From JAJRXR01 sp041402005 (GTDB lineage: Bacteria; Planctomycetota; Phycisphaerae; Phycisphaerales; UBA1924): a stretch of DNA of 64,000 bases. The translations under genes were made by a program, and so were the position numbers. Location: positions 248,001 to 312,000 of the forward strand of contig JAWKTB010000003.1 in assembly GCA_041402005.1 (NCBI GenBank), read 5' to 3'. This document shows positions 7,626-15,313 of the stretch, in pieces; position 1 is the first letter of the stretch; each line of letters opens with the position of its first letter. The notes beneath the pieces are model-generated. The model ran no database searches. It was not told the DNA's origin and saw only the letters and a program-made list of their open reading frames with translations.

Positions 7626-8267
7626 ATGGATGACGCCGAGCAGGAGATCCCGGGCGTCGAGTTCGTTCTGATCCTCCTCCTCTGCGTCGCCGCCTCGATC
7701 GTCTACGGCGTCCTCCACGACCAGGTCACCGCCCGCGTCTGCATCGAGTACTTCACCGTCACCCACCCGCCCCTCGTGGCATCGGACTCGCCCACGGTCG
7801 TCGGGCTGGCGTGGGGCGTGGTCGCGACGTGGTGGATGGGCATATTCCTCGGCGTGCCCCTGGCGATGGCGGCGAGGCTCGGGCCGCGACCGCGCCGGTC
7901 CGCGCGTCAGATGGCGCCCCCGATCGTGATCCTACTGATCGTGATGGGCGTGCTGGCCTTGATCGCGGGTCTCGTGGGATACTGGGTGAGCGCGACGGGG
8001 CGGTTTGCGATCCCGCCGGACATTGCCGAGGTGGCGCCCGAGGCGATGCACGACCGGTGGATGGGCGACTGGTTCGCACACAACATGAGCTACGAGGCGG
8101 GCTTCTTCGGCGCCATCGTGCTCATGGCGCTCACGATCCTTTGGCGATGGCGCGACTGGCGGCGAGCGCGGGCTAGCGATCGAACAGCGAGAACTGCCCG
8201 CCGGGCGCATCACTTGGCTTCATCGGCGCAAGGCCCGGGAACTCCCGGTCCAGCCCGTACCGCCTGA
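7626..8267 (+). CDS. Four-helix membrane protein, unknown function
   Basis: A 213-residue protein with four hydrophobic segments: FVLILLLCVAASIVYGVL, GLAWGVVATWWMGIFLGV, VILLIVMGVLALIAGLVGYW and GFFGAIVLMALTILWRW. In-frame ATGs also exist at 7578 and 7596 (the latter overlaps the previous stop as ATGA). I prefer 7626 because GAAGG lies just upstream and MDDAEQE is a typical cytoplasmic start. The last 30 codons overlap the convergent radical SAM gene by 95 bases and encode a low-complexity tail, which suggests that an original stop was lost. No known family. Confidence 0.6.
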   Translation: MDDAEQEIPGVEFVLILLLCVAASIVYGVLHDQVTARVCIEYFTVTHPPLVASDSPTVVGLAWGVVATWWMGIFLGVPLAMAARLGPRPRRSARQMAPPIVILLIVMGVLALIAGLVGYWVSATGRFAIPPDIAEVAPEAMHDRWMGDWFAHNMSYEAGFFGAIVLMALTILWRWRDWRRARASDRTARTARRAHHLASSAQGPGTPGPARTA

Positions 8268-9282
8268 CGAAGACATGGAAGTTCTGTCTGAGCTGGTCGG
8301 CGAACGGGCCCTCGCCCCGCCCACGCACGCCCGGCCTGGCGTCGTACAGCTTGCCCCCGCGGCTTTGGCGGATGAGCGACTCGACGTGGGCCGCCCGATT
8401 CGGGAAGTGACGCTCCAGCCACTCCAGGAAGAGCTCTTTGAGCTGGTAGGGCAGGCGGAGGAGGACGGTGCCCGCGCCGATCGCCCCCGCGTCCGCTGCG
8501 GCTTCGAGGATCGCGGGGACCTCCCGGTCGTTGATCGCCGGGATCACGGGCGCGACCATCACGCGCGTCGGCACGCCCGCCTCGCTCAGGCGCCGAATCG
8601 TTTCGAGGCGGTCGCGGGGGCTCGACGCTCTGGGCTCCATCTTGTGCGCCAGTTCGTTGTCGAGGCTCGTCACGCTGATGTTGGCCTGGGCCTTGCGCCG
8701 TGACGCCATGGCCGCGAGCAGGTCGAGGTCGCGAAGGATCAGCTTGTTCTTGGTGATGATCGAGACGGGCTGGCCCAGTTCGAGCATGACCTCGAGGCAC
8801 CCGCGCGTGATGCGAAGCTCGCGCTCGATCGGCTGGTAGGGGTCGGTGACGCCGCTCATGATGATCGGGGCGCCGCACCAGTCCGGGCGGAGCAGGGCTT
8901 TTCGCAACAATCGCGGCGCCTCGCGCTTGACGTGGATCTTGGTCTCGAAGTCGATGCCGCAGCTCAGCCCCAGGTACTCGTGCCCGGGCCTGGCGTAGCA
9001 GTAGATGCACCCGTGCTCGCACCCGCGGTACGGGTTGACCGTCCACCCCTCGCCCATGTCGGGTGTGTCGTAGTGGTTGAGGACGGTCCGCGTGTCGTCC
9101 TCGATCAGCTCGGTCGCGAGGCGCACGCCGTCGGGGCTCTCCTCGGCGATCGCGTCGAGCGCCTCCCCCTCGATGCTCAGGCTCACCCGGTCGAATCGAC
9201 TCAGGGGGTTGAGCCCCGCCCCTCGCCCGCGAGCGCCCCGGACCCCGCCCGGATTGGTCGGGCTCGACCCTGCCGGCTCCAT
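8173..9282 (-). CDS. Radical SAM protein, PA0069/SPL-like family
   Basis: A 369-residue radical SAM enzyme. The [4Fe-4S] ligands are Cys88, Cys92 and Cys95 in RGCEHGCIYCYARP. The cluster site is followed by typical family blocks (GVTDPYQPIERELRITR, SIITKN, SVTSLD) and a C-terminal GGQFSLF. The family is related to spore photoproduct lyase and is usually annotated PA0069; its substrate is unknown. The frame stays open up to 9471, but the ATG at 9282 is exactly where a promoter (TGGACA, 17-base spacer, TATGAT) places +1, so that start is chosen. The sequence between 9282 and 9471 also looks non-coding. Confidence 0.88.
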   Translation of the reverse strand: MEPAGSSPTNPGGVRGARGRGAGLNPLSRFDRVSLSIEGEALDAIAEESPDGVRLATELIEDDTRTVLNHYDTPDMGEGWTVNPYRGCEHGCIYCYARPGHEYLGLSCGIDFETKIHVKREAPRLLRKALLRPDWCGAPIIMSGVTDPYQPIERELRITRGCLEVMLELGQPVSIITKNKLILRDLDLLAAMASRRKAQANISVTSLDNELAHKMEPRASSPRDRLETIRRLSEAGVPTRVMVAPVIPAINDREVPAILEAAADAGAIGAGTVLLRLPYQLKELFLEWLERHFPNRAAHVESLIRQSRGGKLYDARPGVRGRGEGPFADQLRQNFHVFVRRYGLDREFPGLAPMKPSDAPGGQFSLFDR

Positions 9283-9288
9283 GACCCG

Positions 9289-9317
9289 ATCATATTGCAA
9301 ACAAATAGGGCTGTCCA
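9289..9317 (-). promoter_or_regulatory. Sigma70-type promoter giving a leaderless mRNA
   Basis: On the minus strand, TGGACA (9317-9312) and TATGAT (9294-9289) are separated by 17 bases. Each matches the consensus at five of six positions. The +1 seven bases after the -10 box is 9282, the A of the radical SAM start codon. This is the best promoter in the window. Confidence 0.7.
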
Positions 9318-9452
9318 GCCCACAAAGCATGGTCTGGCTGGGGTTTGGGGGACGCCCGTTCTGGGGGATGCTCGCCCGGGTGTGTTGGTTGGTGGGGGAT
9401 GCGCCGATACAGTCAGCGTCGAGGCGGGGAATCTCCGCCGGCATGAGCCGCG

Positions 9453-10001
9453 ATGGACGAGACCGAGACATCTACCGCCGAGCCCCCCAAGCGGAGCCCC
9501 GGGGAGCACGCGCCCCCCGGGGTCACGATCGATCTGATCGACACCGACGGACGCCTGGACGCGCGGCAGCGCGCGTGGGTGGTCGATCGCGCCGGTCGAG
9601 CGATCGCGCCCTTGGGCGTCTCGGGCGAGGTGCGGGTGCGTGTCGTGGGTGACGCCGAGATGTCGCGCGAGCATGCGTCACGCCTGGGCGTCGAGGGCAC
9701 GACCGACGTGCTGACGTTCGACCTGGGGGGCGCGGGCGGGCGCGAGTTGGACGTGGACCTGCTGGTGTGCGTCGATGAGGCGTGCCGCCAGGCCCGGGCG
9801 TTCGAGCACGAGCCCGAGCGCGAGCTGCTCCTCTATATCGTCCACGGCGTGCTGCACTGCCTGGGGTACGACGACGCGGACGATGCCTCGTGCGCCGCGA
9901 TGCACGTGCGCGAGGACGAGCTGCTCGAGATCGCGGGTGTGGGGGCGACGTACGCCCCTCGCCGGGGATCGAGCGAGCGGGCGGGGGGCTGCCCGAGTTG
10001 A
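9453..10001 (+). CDS. ybeY: Endoribonuclease YbeY (rRNA maturation factor)
   Basis: A 182-residue protein of the UPF0054/YbeY family, a metal-dependent endoribonuclease for 16S rRNA 3' processing and 70S quality control. The conserved TTDVLTFD block is at 83-90 and the metal motif HGVLHCLGYDD at 131-141. His131 and His135 are present, but the third ligand, usually His, is Asp141 here. The N-terminus is extended by a Pro-rich segment and the C-terminus by about 20 residues. A TACAGT -10 box at 9408-9413 is a possible promoter. The stop overlaps the TTG start of the next gene (TTGA), so the two are coupled. Confidence 0.88.
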   Translation: MDETETSTAEPPKRSPGEHAPPGVTIDLIDTDGRLDARQRAWVVDRAGRAIAPLGVSGEVRVRVVGDAEMSREHASRLGVEGTTDVLTFDLGGAGGRELDVDLLVCVDEACRQARAFEHEPERELLLYIVHGVLHCLGYDDADDASCAAMHVREDELLEIAGVGATYAPRRGSSERAGGCPS

Positions 10002-11335
10002 GCGCGACCCTGTGGTTCGTGATCGCCTTGGCCGCCCTGATTCTCGGGGCGGTGTTCGCGTCGGTGAATCATTCGCTGCGGTACATGTCTCGCTCGCGCC
10101 TGGAGACGCTGGCCGACCGGACGGGGCGCTCGCGGGTCAAGGCCCGCGTGGCGGCGATCCTCGACGACGTCGAGGGGCACGAGGCGGTCGTCGCCCTCCC
10201 GCGCGTCGTCTGCCACCTCGTCAGCGTGGTGACGGCGGTGCTCTGGATCGCCGCGCTCACGGGCGTGAAGGACCCGACCTGGGTCGAGCGCGTCGCGGGC
10301 CTCGCCTTCGCCTCGGTCATGGTCTGGCTGCTGGGCGTCGTAATCCCGTATTCGATCGCCGAGCACTCGGGGGAGCGGACCGTCATCCTCGCGTCGTTCC
10401 CGGTCCGCGTGTGGTACATCCTGCTGACGCCCGTGCGGGGCATCGTCCGCTTCATCGACGAGGTCGTCCGTCGCCTCGCGGGTTCCGAGGCGCTCGACGA
10501 GCACGAGGAGATCGAGGCGGAGCTGCTGTCGGTCGTCGAGGAGGGCGAGCGCGGCGGGCGTCTCGACGAGACCGAGCGCGAGATGATCGAGGCGGTGGTC
10601 GAGTTCCGCTCGACGACCGCCGAGCAGGTCATGACGCCCCGGACCGAGGTCGATGCGCTCGAGTACACCGACGACCGCGACGCCGTGATGCGCTTCATCG
10701 ACGAGCACGGGCACTCGCGCGTCCCGGTCTACGAAGAAAGCCTCGACAAGATCGTCGGCGTCCTCTACGCCAAGGACCTGCTCCGCTGGATCGTCAACCA
10801 CGAGCGCAACGGCAAGGTCTTCACGCTGCGAGAGATCCTCCGCCCCGTGACCTTCGTGCCAGAGACCAAGACGGTCCGCGAGCTGCTGACCGAGCTCCTG
10901 GCGGCGAAGGTCCACATCGCGATGGTCGCCGACGAGTACGGCGGCACCGCGGGGCTCGTCACGATCGAGGACATCGTCGAAGAGGTCTTCGGCGAGATCC
11001 AGGACGAGTACGAGGACGAGGAGGACGTCCACGAGATCGAGGTGGACGCCGAGGCGCGGTCCGCCGAGCTCGACGCCCGCTTCCACATCGACGACGCCAA
11101 CGACGAGCTCGAGGAGATCGGGCTGGAGCTGCCCGAGTCGGACGAGTACGACACGGTCGGCGGGTTCGTCGTGGTCACGCTGGGGCGGATCCCGGAGACG
11201 GGCGAGACGCTGACGCATGCCGGGATGTGCCTGACGATCCTGGAGGCCGAGCCGACGCGGGTGGTGCGTGTCCGCGTCGAGCCAGTGGGCGAGGGTGCGA
11301 CGCTGCCGACCGGGCGCGAGTCGAGCGGGAAGTAG
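9998..11335 (+). CDS. CNNM/CBS-domain transporter-like protein (HlyC/CorC family)
   Basis: A 445-residue protein with an N-terminal CNNM-type membrane domain (helices near residues 3-23, 63-83 and 97-118), a pair of CBS domains (about 195-320, including SRVPVYEE and VADEYGGTAGLVTIED) and a C-terminal CorC_HlyC domain (TVGGFVV...). The family is linked to Mg2+/Co2+ efflux or homeostasis. The proposed start is TTG 9998, which overlaps the ybeY stop as TTGA. The open frame continues upstream only as an antisense-like arginine-rich reading of ybeY. ybeY next to corC-like genes is a widespread bacterial order. Confidence 0.88.
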   Translation: MSATLWFVIALAALILGAVFASVNHSLRYMSRSRLETLADRTGRSRVKARVAAILDDVEGHEAVVALPRVVCHLVSVVTAVLWIAALTGVKDPTWVERVAGLAFASVMVWLLGVVIPYSIAEHSGERTVILASFPVRVWYILLTPVRGIVRFIDEVVRRLAGSEALDEHEEIEAELLSVVEEGERGGRLDETEREMIEAVVEFRSTTAEQVMTPRTEVDALEYTDDRDAVMRFIDEHGHSRVPVYEESLDKIVGVLYAKDLLRWIVNHERNGKVFTLREILRPVTFVPETKTVRELLTELLAAKVHIAMVADEYGGTAGLVTIEDIVEEVFGEIQDEYEDEEDVHEIEVDAEARSAELDARFHIDDANDELEEIGLELPESDEYDTVGGFVVVTLGRIPETGETLTHAGMCLTILEAEPTRVVRVRVEPVGEGATLPTGRESSGK

Positions 11336-11358
11336 GGGGGCGGGCGCCCTGCCCCGGG

Positions 11359-11364
11359 TACGAT
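11359..11364 (+). promoter_or_regulatory. -10 box (TACGAT) of leaderless cysS promoter
   Basis: TACGAT ends at 11364; +1 seven bases later is 11371, the G of the cysS GTG start. No ribosome binding site is present upstream of that GTG. No clear -35 box. Confidence 0.55.
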
Positions 11365-11370
11365 CCCCGC

Positions 11371-12963
11371 GTGCCAGAGCCATCCACGCCGCCGACACGT
11401 CTGTACAACACGCTGACCAAGCGCGTCGAGCCCGTCACGCCCAAGGATCCGACGCGCGTGACGTTCTACACATGCGGGCCGACGGTCTACGACGACGCGC
11501 ACATCGGCAACTTCCGCTCGTTCCTGGCCGCCGACTTGCTCAGGCGGTGGCTGGAGAGCCCGCTGTGCACGCTGACGGACGACGCGGGCCAGACGCGCGC
11601 GGGGCCCCGTGAGGTCGTGCACGTGATGAACATCACGGACGTGGGTCACATGACCGACGACGACACGGCGGACGGCTCGGGCGAGGACAAGATGGCCGTC
11701 GCCGGGCGTCGCATCGCCGAGGCGAAGAAGTCCGGCAAGCTGCCCAAGGGCGTCGACGTCGATCCGAACGACCCGCTCGCCATCGCCCGCTTCTACACCG
11801 ACCGGTTCCTCGACGACGCCCGCAAGCTGGGTTTGAAGATCGCGATCGAGGCGGCGGACGACCCGAGTCTCATGCCCCGGGCGACCGACAACATCGAGGG
11901 CATGAGGACGATGATCGAGAACCTCGCCAGGCGAGGCTTCGCGTACGCCGCGGGCGATGCGGTCTACTTCGACGTCCAGAAGTACGCGCAGTACGGCGAG
12001 CTGTCGGGCAACACCCTCGACAAGCTGCGTGGGGGCGCCGGCGGACGCGTCTCCGACGAGAACCAGGCGAGCAAGCGCCACCCCGCCGACTTTCTCTTGT
12101 GGAAGGCCGACCCCAAGCACCTGATGCGCTGGGCCGGCCCGGTGATCGACACCAAGCCGATCGGCGAGGGCTACCCCGGGTGGCACATCGAGTGCTCCGT
12201 CATGAGCCTCGGTCGCCTCGATGCCGACAATGCCCGCCACGAGATCGACCTGCACTCGGGCGGCGAGGACAACATCTTCCCCCACCACGAGTGCGAGCGC
12301 GCCCAGTCGTGCGCCGCGACCGGCTCGCCGCGCTTTTCCCGCCACTGGTTCCACCCGCGCTTCCTCATGGTCGAAGGCGCGAAGATGTCCAAGAGCAAGG
12401 GGACGTTCTACACGGCGAGGGACCTCTTCGAGCAGGGCCACGAGCCCGCGGCGGTGCGTCTGGAGCTGATCAAGACGCACTACAGGTCCAACGCGGATTT
12501 CTCGATGCAGGGGCTCAAGGACTCGGCGAGGCAGGTGGAGCGCTGGCGCAAGTTCGTCGAGGCGGGCGAGACGGGGGCGACGGGCGGGGAGAACGTGGGC
12601 GCTCGCGCCGAGTTCGCCGGCGCGATGAGCGAGGATCTGAACATCGCCGGTGCAATCGGCGCGATCAACAAGTGGATCAGCGCGACCGACTCGCCCACGA
12701 AGGCGGACGCCGAGCTGATGCGCACGTTTGACGCCGTTCTTGGCGTCCTCGCTCTCGAACGAGCCGCCTCGACGTCGACCGACATCGGCGTGTACCAGGG
12801 CGTGGATCCATCCCCGGAGGTCGAGTCGAAGCTCGCCGCCCGAGCCGCGGCCCGCAAGGCCAAGGACTTTGCCGCCGCCGATGCGATTCGTGATGAGCTC
12901 GCCGCGATGGGCCTCGCCATCAAGGACGTCGCCGGCGGCAAAGTGGAAGTGAGCCGCGGCTAG
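11371..12963 (+). CDS. cysS: Cysteinyl-tRNA synthetase
   Basis: A 530-residue class I aminoacyl-tRNA synthetase that charges tRNA-Cys. The HIGH-type signature is HIGN (44-47) and the KMSKS loop is intact at 338-342. Zinc ligands expected for selecting cysteine are Cys35 (YTCGPTVYD), Cys275 (WHIECSV), His305 or His306, and Glu309 in the FPHHECERAQ block. It is longer than the E. coli enzyme because of insertions, one near residues 100-130. The frame is open far upstream through the previous gene. GTG 11371 is chosen because it starts a typical N-terminus (TRLYNTLTKRVEPVTP) and coincides with a predicted +1. Confidence 0.95.
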   Translation: MPEPSTPPTRLYNTLTKRVEPVTPKDPTRVTFYTCGPTVYDDAHIGNFRSFLAADLLRRWLESPLCTLTDDAGQTRAGPREVVHVMNITDVGHMTDDDTADGSGEDKMAVAGRRIAEAKKSGKLPKGVDVDPNDPLAIARFYTDRFLDDARKLGLKIAIEAADDPSLMPRATDNIEGMRTMIENLARRGFAYAAGDAVYFDVQKYAQYGELSGNTLDKLRGGAGGRVSDENQASKRHPADFLLWKADPKHLMRWAGPVIDTKPIGEGYPGWHIECSVMSLGRLDADNARHEIDLHSGGEDNIFPHHECERAQSCAATGSPRFSRHWFHPRFLMVEGAKMSKSKGTFYTARDLFEQGHEPAAVRLELIKTHYRSNADFSMQGLKDSARQVERWRKFVEAGETGATGGENVGARAEFAGAMSEDLNIAGAIGAINKWISATDSPTKADAELMRTFDAVLGVLALERAASTSTDIGVYQGVDPSPEVESKLAARAAARKAKDFAAADAIRDELAAMGLAIKDVAGGKVEVSRG

Positions 12964-13484
12964 TCGGTTTGGCCGACCCAGTAGAGACACGCGCCGCCCA
13001 GTGCAAAGATGTTGAAGATCACGTAGGCGAAGAGAACGATCACGCCACGTCGGTGGCCCCAGCGCAGCCGATGCCTCCTGAGCGTTGCCCAGACGGCGAC
13101 GCCGAACGTGGTCAGGCCCGCGAGCCCGATTACACAGATCCACACGACGGGGCAGGGTGCGGCGGGGCTCGGGATCCTGCAAACGAGCACGAAGCCGGTC
13201 CACGCGAGCACGATCATGGCGGTGTGCAGCCAGATATTGATGAGCCCGCCGCGGACCAGGTACTTGCGTCGCCGTGAACCCGCGGCGAGTGGCGGCTCGT
13301 ACCACCTCGGGTCGCTCGTCGTCGCGCACTCGGGGCAGGTCCAGCCCTTGAGCCCTTCGAGGGAGTAGCCGCAACAAACGCACCGTGGCGAGCCCGGCGC
13401 ACGGAGACGACGCCGGCGCATCTTGGTCACCAGGCGATTCCGCCTCAATAGGCGTCTCACCCACCCTCTGCGCGATCGCCCCAT
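12960..13484 (-). CDS. Zinc-ribbon membrane protein
   Basis: A 174-residue protein with a basic N-terminus, a zinc ribbon CVCCGYSLEGLKGWTCPEC at about 35-53, and then three or four hydrophobic helices (WLHTAMIVLAWTGFVLVC, VWICVIGLAGLTTFGVAVWA, VIVLFAYVIFNIFALGGACL). The ribbon is N-terminal here, unlike in the gene at 6958. Its ATG at 13484 is exactly at the +1 predicted from a TAGGAT -10 box. The 3' end overlaps the cysS stop by four bases in convergent orientation. Function unknown. Confidence 0.7.
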   Translation of the reverse strand: MGRSRRGWVRRLLRRNRLVTKMRRRRLRAPGSPRCVCCGYSLEGLKGWTCPECATTSDPRWYEPPLAAGSRRRKYLVRGGLINIWLHTAMIVLAWTGFVLVCRIPSPAAPCPVVWICVIGLAGLTTFGVAVWATLRRHRLRWGHRRGVIVLFAYVIFNIFALGGACLYWVGQTD

Positions 13485-13490
13485 GAACCA

Positions 13491-13496
13491 ATCCTA
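13491..13496 (-). promoter_or_regulatory. -10 box (TAGGAT) of leaderless promoter
   Basis: Minus-strand TAGGAT ends at 13491; +1 seven bases on is 13484, the first base of the start codon of the zinc-ribbon gene. Confidence 0.55.
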
Positions 13497-13601
13497 CGGA
13501 CGAGCCGCGGGAGGGCCGGAAGCCCTCCCCTCCGAGCCCGATTCGCGATTTCGCCATTCGCGACTTCGCCACCTCACCATTCACCACGCACGCGCCCCCG
13601 A

Positions 13602-13607
13602 TACCAT
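13602..13607 (+). promoter_or_regulatory. -10 box (TACCAT) of near-leaderless promoter
   Basis: TACCAT ends at 13607 and predicts +1 at 13614, one base before the ATG of the LptF/LptG-type gene. The stretch between is CCCC-rich and has no ribosome binding site. Confidence 0.5.
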
Positions 13608-13614
13608 TCCCCCC

Positions 13615-15309
13615 ATGCCCTGGACCCTCTGGCGCTATATCACCCTCGAGGTCATCCGCCTGGTCGCGATCTCGACGGCGGTGCTCGTCGCGGTCATCTC
13701 CTTCGCCGCCGCCGTCAAGCCACTCGCCGACGGCAAGCTCGGCGCCTTCACCTTCCTCAAGTTCCTCGTCTACGCCATCCCCCCCATGCTGGCGTACGCG
13801 TTGCCCTTTGCCTCGGGCTTCGGCGCCACGCTCGCCTATCACCGGCTCACGCAGGACAACGAGATCCTCGCGGCCAAGGCGGGGGGCATCTCGCACCGGC
13901 GCGTACTCGCCCCGGCGCTGGTGATCGGCCTGGGCTTGGCGGTCATGCTCTCCCTGCTCAACGAGCAGGTGATCCCCCGGTTCCTGACTCGGATGGAGCG
14001 TCTCATCACGCAGGACGTGACGCAGATCATGGTCCACACGATCGAGCGGGGAGACGCCGTCCGCGTCGGCTCGACGGAGATCTACGCCGACGCGATCCAG
14101 CCCGTCCCCCCGGAGCGCGGGTCGAACGTCATCGACCAGTATCTGCTGATGGGCGTCGTCGGCGTCGATCTCGACGAGGACAGTGAAGGCGTCGACAAGG
14201 TGGGCACAATGCTCACGGCCCGACGGGCGTGGCTCCTGCTCGTGCCCGGCGCCGAGGCCGGCTTTGACGAGCCTGACACGCTCGCCGCCATCATCCGCTT
14301 CGAGGACGTGGTTGGCCTGAAGAACGGCTCGGTGATGGGCGGCGCGGTTTTCACGGCGCCCGCCTTCCGCGTTCCCAACCCCTTCAAGGATGATCCGAAG
14401 TTCCTTACCTCGGGCGAGCTGCGCGCCCTTCGGAAGACGCCAGAGGAGATGAACTGGATTGACGCCCGCCGGATCGCGCTCGCCCGCGAGTACGCGGGCT
14501 TCGAGACGCTCACGGGTCTGCGTCGACGCCTGCGCGAGGAGGGCACGGCCCACTTCGCCGGCGCGAGGGGCGAGGACGTCATCGTCCGTTCCGCCGCCCT
14601 CAACCCGACCGATGGGTGGGTCTTCCTGCCCTCGGGCGCTTCGGGGCGCGTGGAGGTCGAGGTCTATCGCCCCGACGGCGGCGGCATCGACCGGTACGCC
14701 GCCCGCAAGGGATACCTCGAGTTCGAGTCCGTCTCGGGCGACAGTCCCGTCCGCCAGGCGCAGATCGCCGGCCTTACCTTCACGCTCCGCCTCGCGGACG
14801 TCGAGACGCGCAGCTCCAGCGACGACGGCACGCAACTGCCCTCCAACGAGCTGCCGACCTTCGACATCCCGGGCCTGACGGTGCAGGGCGACCCGATGGA
14901 CACGCTGCGCTCGATGGGATGCGACCAGCTCCTGCACGAGGTCGCGTACAGGACAGAGGGCCCGGGGAAGGTCGAGCACATCGCCGTCGCGGCGGGCGTC
15001 CTGGATCGCGAGGTCAAGCGCCTCCAGCGCGAGATCACCAGCAAGCAGCAGGAGCGGATGGCGATGGCGGTCAGCTGCCTGGTGATGGTGCTGACGGGGG
15101 CCGTCACCGCGATGAAGCTGCGTGAGGCGCTCCCCTTGCTCGTCTATCTCTGGAGCTTCTTCCCGGCCCTGGGCGCCATTATCCTGATCAGCTCCGGGCA
15201 GCAGATGATCCACAACACAGGCCTGATCGGCCTCCCCGTGCTCTGGGGGGGCGTCATCCTGCTCGCGGTGTACACCTTCCTCACGCTCAGGGTCCTGCAA
15301 CGCCACTGA
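13615..15309 (+). CDS. LptF/LptG (YjgP/YjgQ) family permease, enlarged
   Basis: A 564-residue inner-membrane protein of the YjgP/YjgQ family, the transmembrane half of the lipopolysaccharide exporter. The N-terminus WTLWRYITLEVIRLVAIST and the helices up to residue 105 match the family, including EILAAKAGGISHRRVLAPAL. The C-terminus has three more helices (MAVSCLVMVLTGAVTA, LPLLVYLWSFFPALGAII, GLPVLWGGVILLAVYTF). The periplasmic domain between them is much longer than the usual 200 residues. The frame opens at 13423 but the ATG at 13615 starts the conserved region. First gene of a four-gene plus-strand run ending in a second such permease. Confidence 0.85.
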   Translation: MPWTLWRYITLEVIRLVAISTAVLVAVISFAAAVKPLADGKLGAFTFLKFLVYAIPPMLAYALPFASGFGATLAYHRLTQDNEILAAKAGGISHRRVLAPALVIGLGLAVMLSLLNEQVIPRFLTRMERLITQDVTQIMVHTIERGDAVRVGSTEIYADAIQPVPPERGSNVIDQYLLMGVVGVDLDEDSEGVDKVGTMLTARRAWLLLVPGAEAGFDEPDTLAAIIRFEDVVGLKNGSVMGGAVFTAPAFRVPNPFKDDPKFLTSGELRALRKTPEEMNWIDARRIALAREYAGFETLTGLRRRLREEGTAHFAGARGEDVIVRSAALNPTDGWVFLPSGASGRVEVEVYRPDGGGIDRYAARKGYLEFESVSGDSPVRQAQIAGLTFTLRLADVETRSSSDDGTQLPSNELPTFDIPGLTVQGDPMDTLRSMGCDQLLHEVAYRTEGPGKVEHIAVAAGVLDREVKRLQREITSKQQERMAMAVSCLVMVLTGAVTAMKLREALPLLVYLWSFFPALGAIILISSGQQMIHNTGLIGLPVLWGGVILLAVYTFLTLRVLQRH

Positions 15310-15313
15310 CGGC

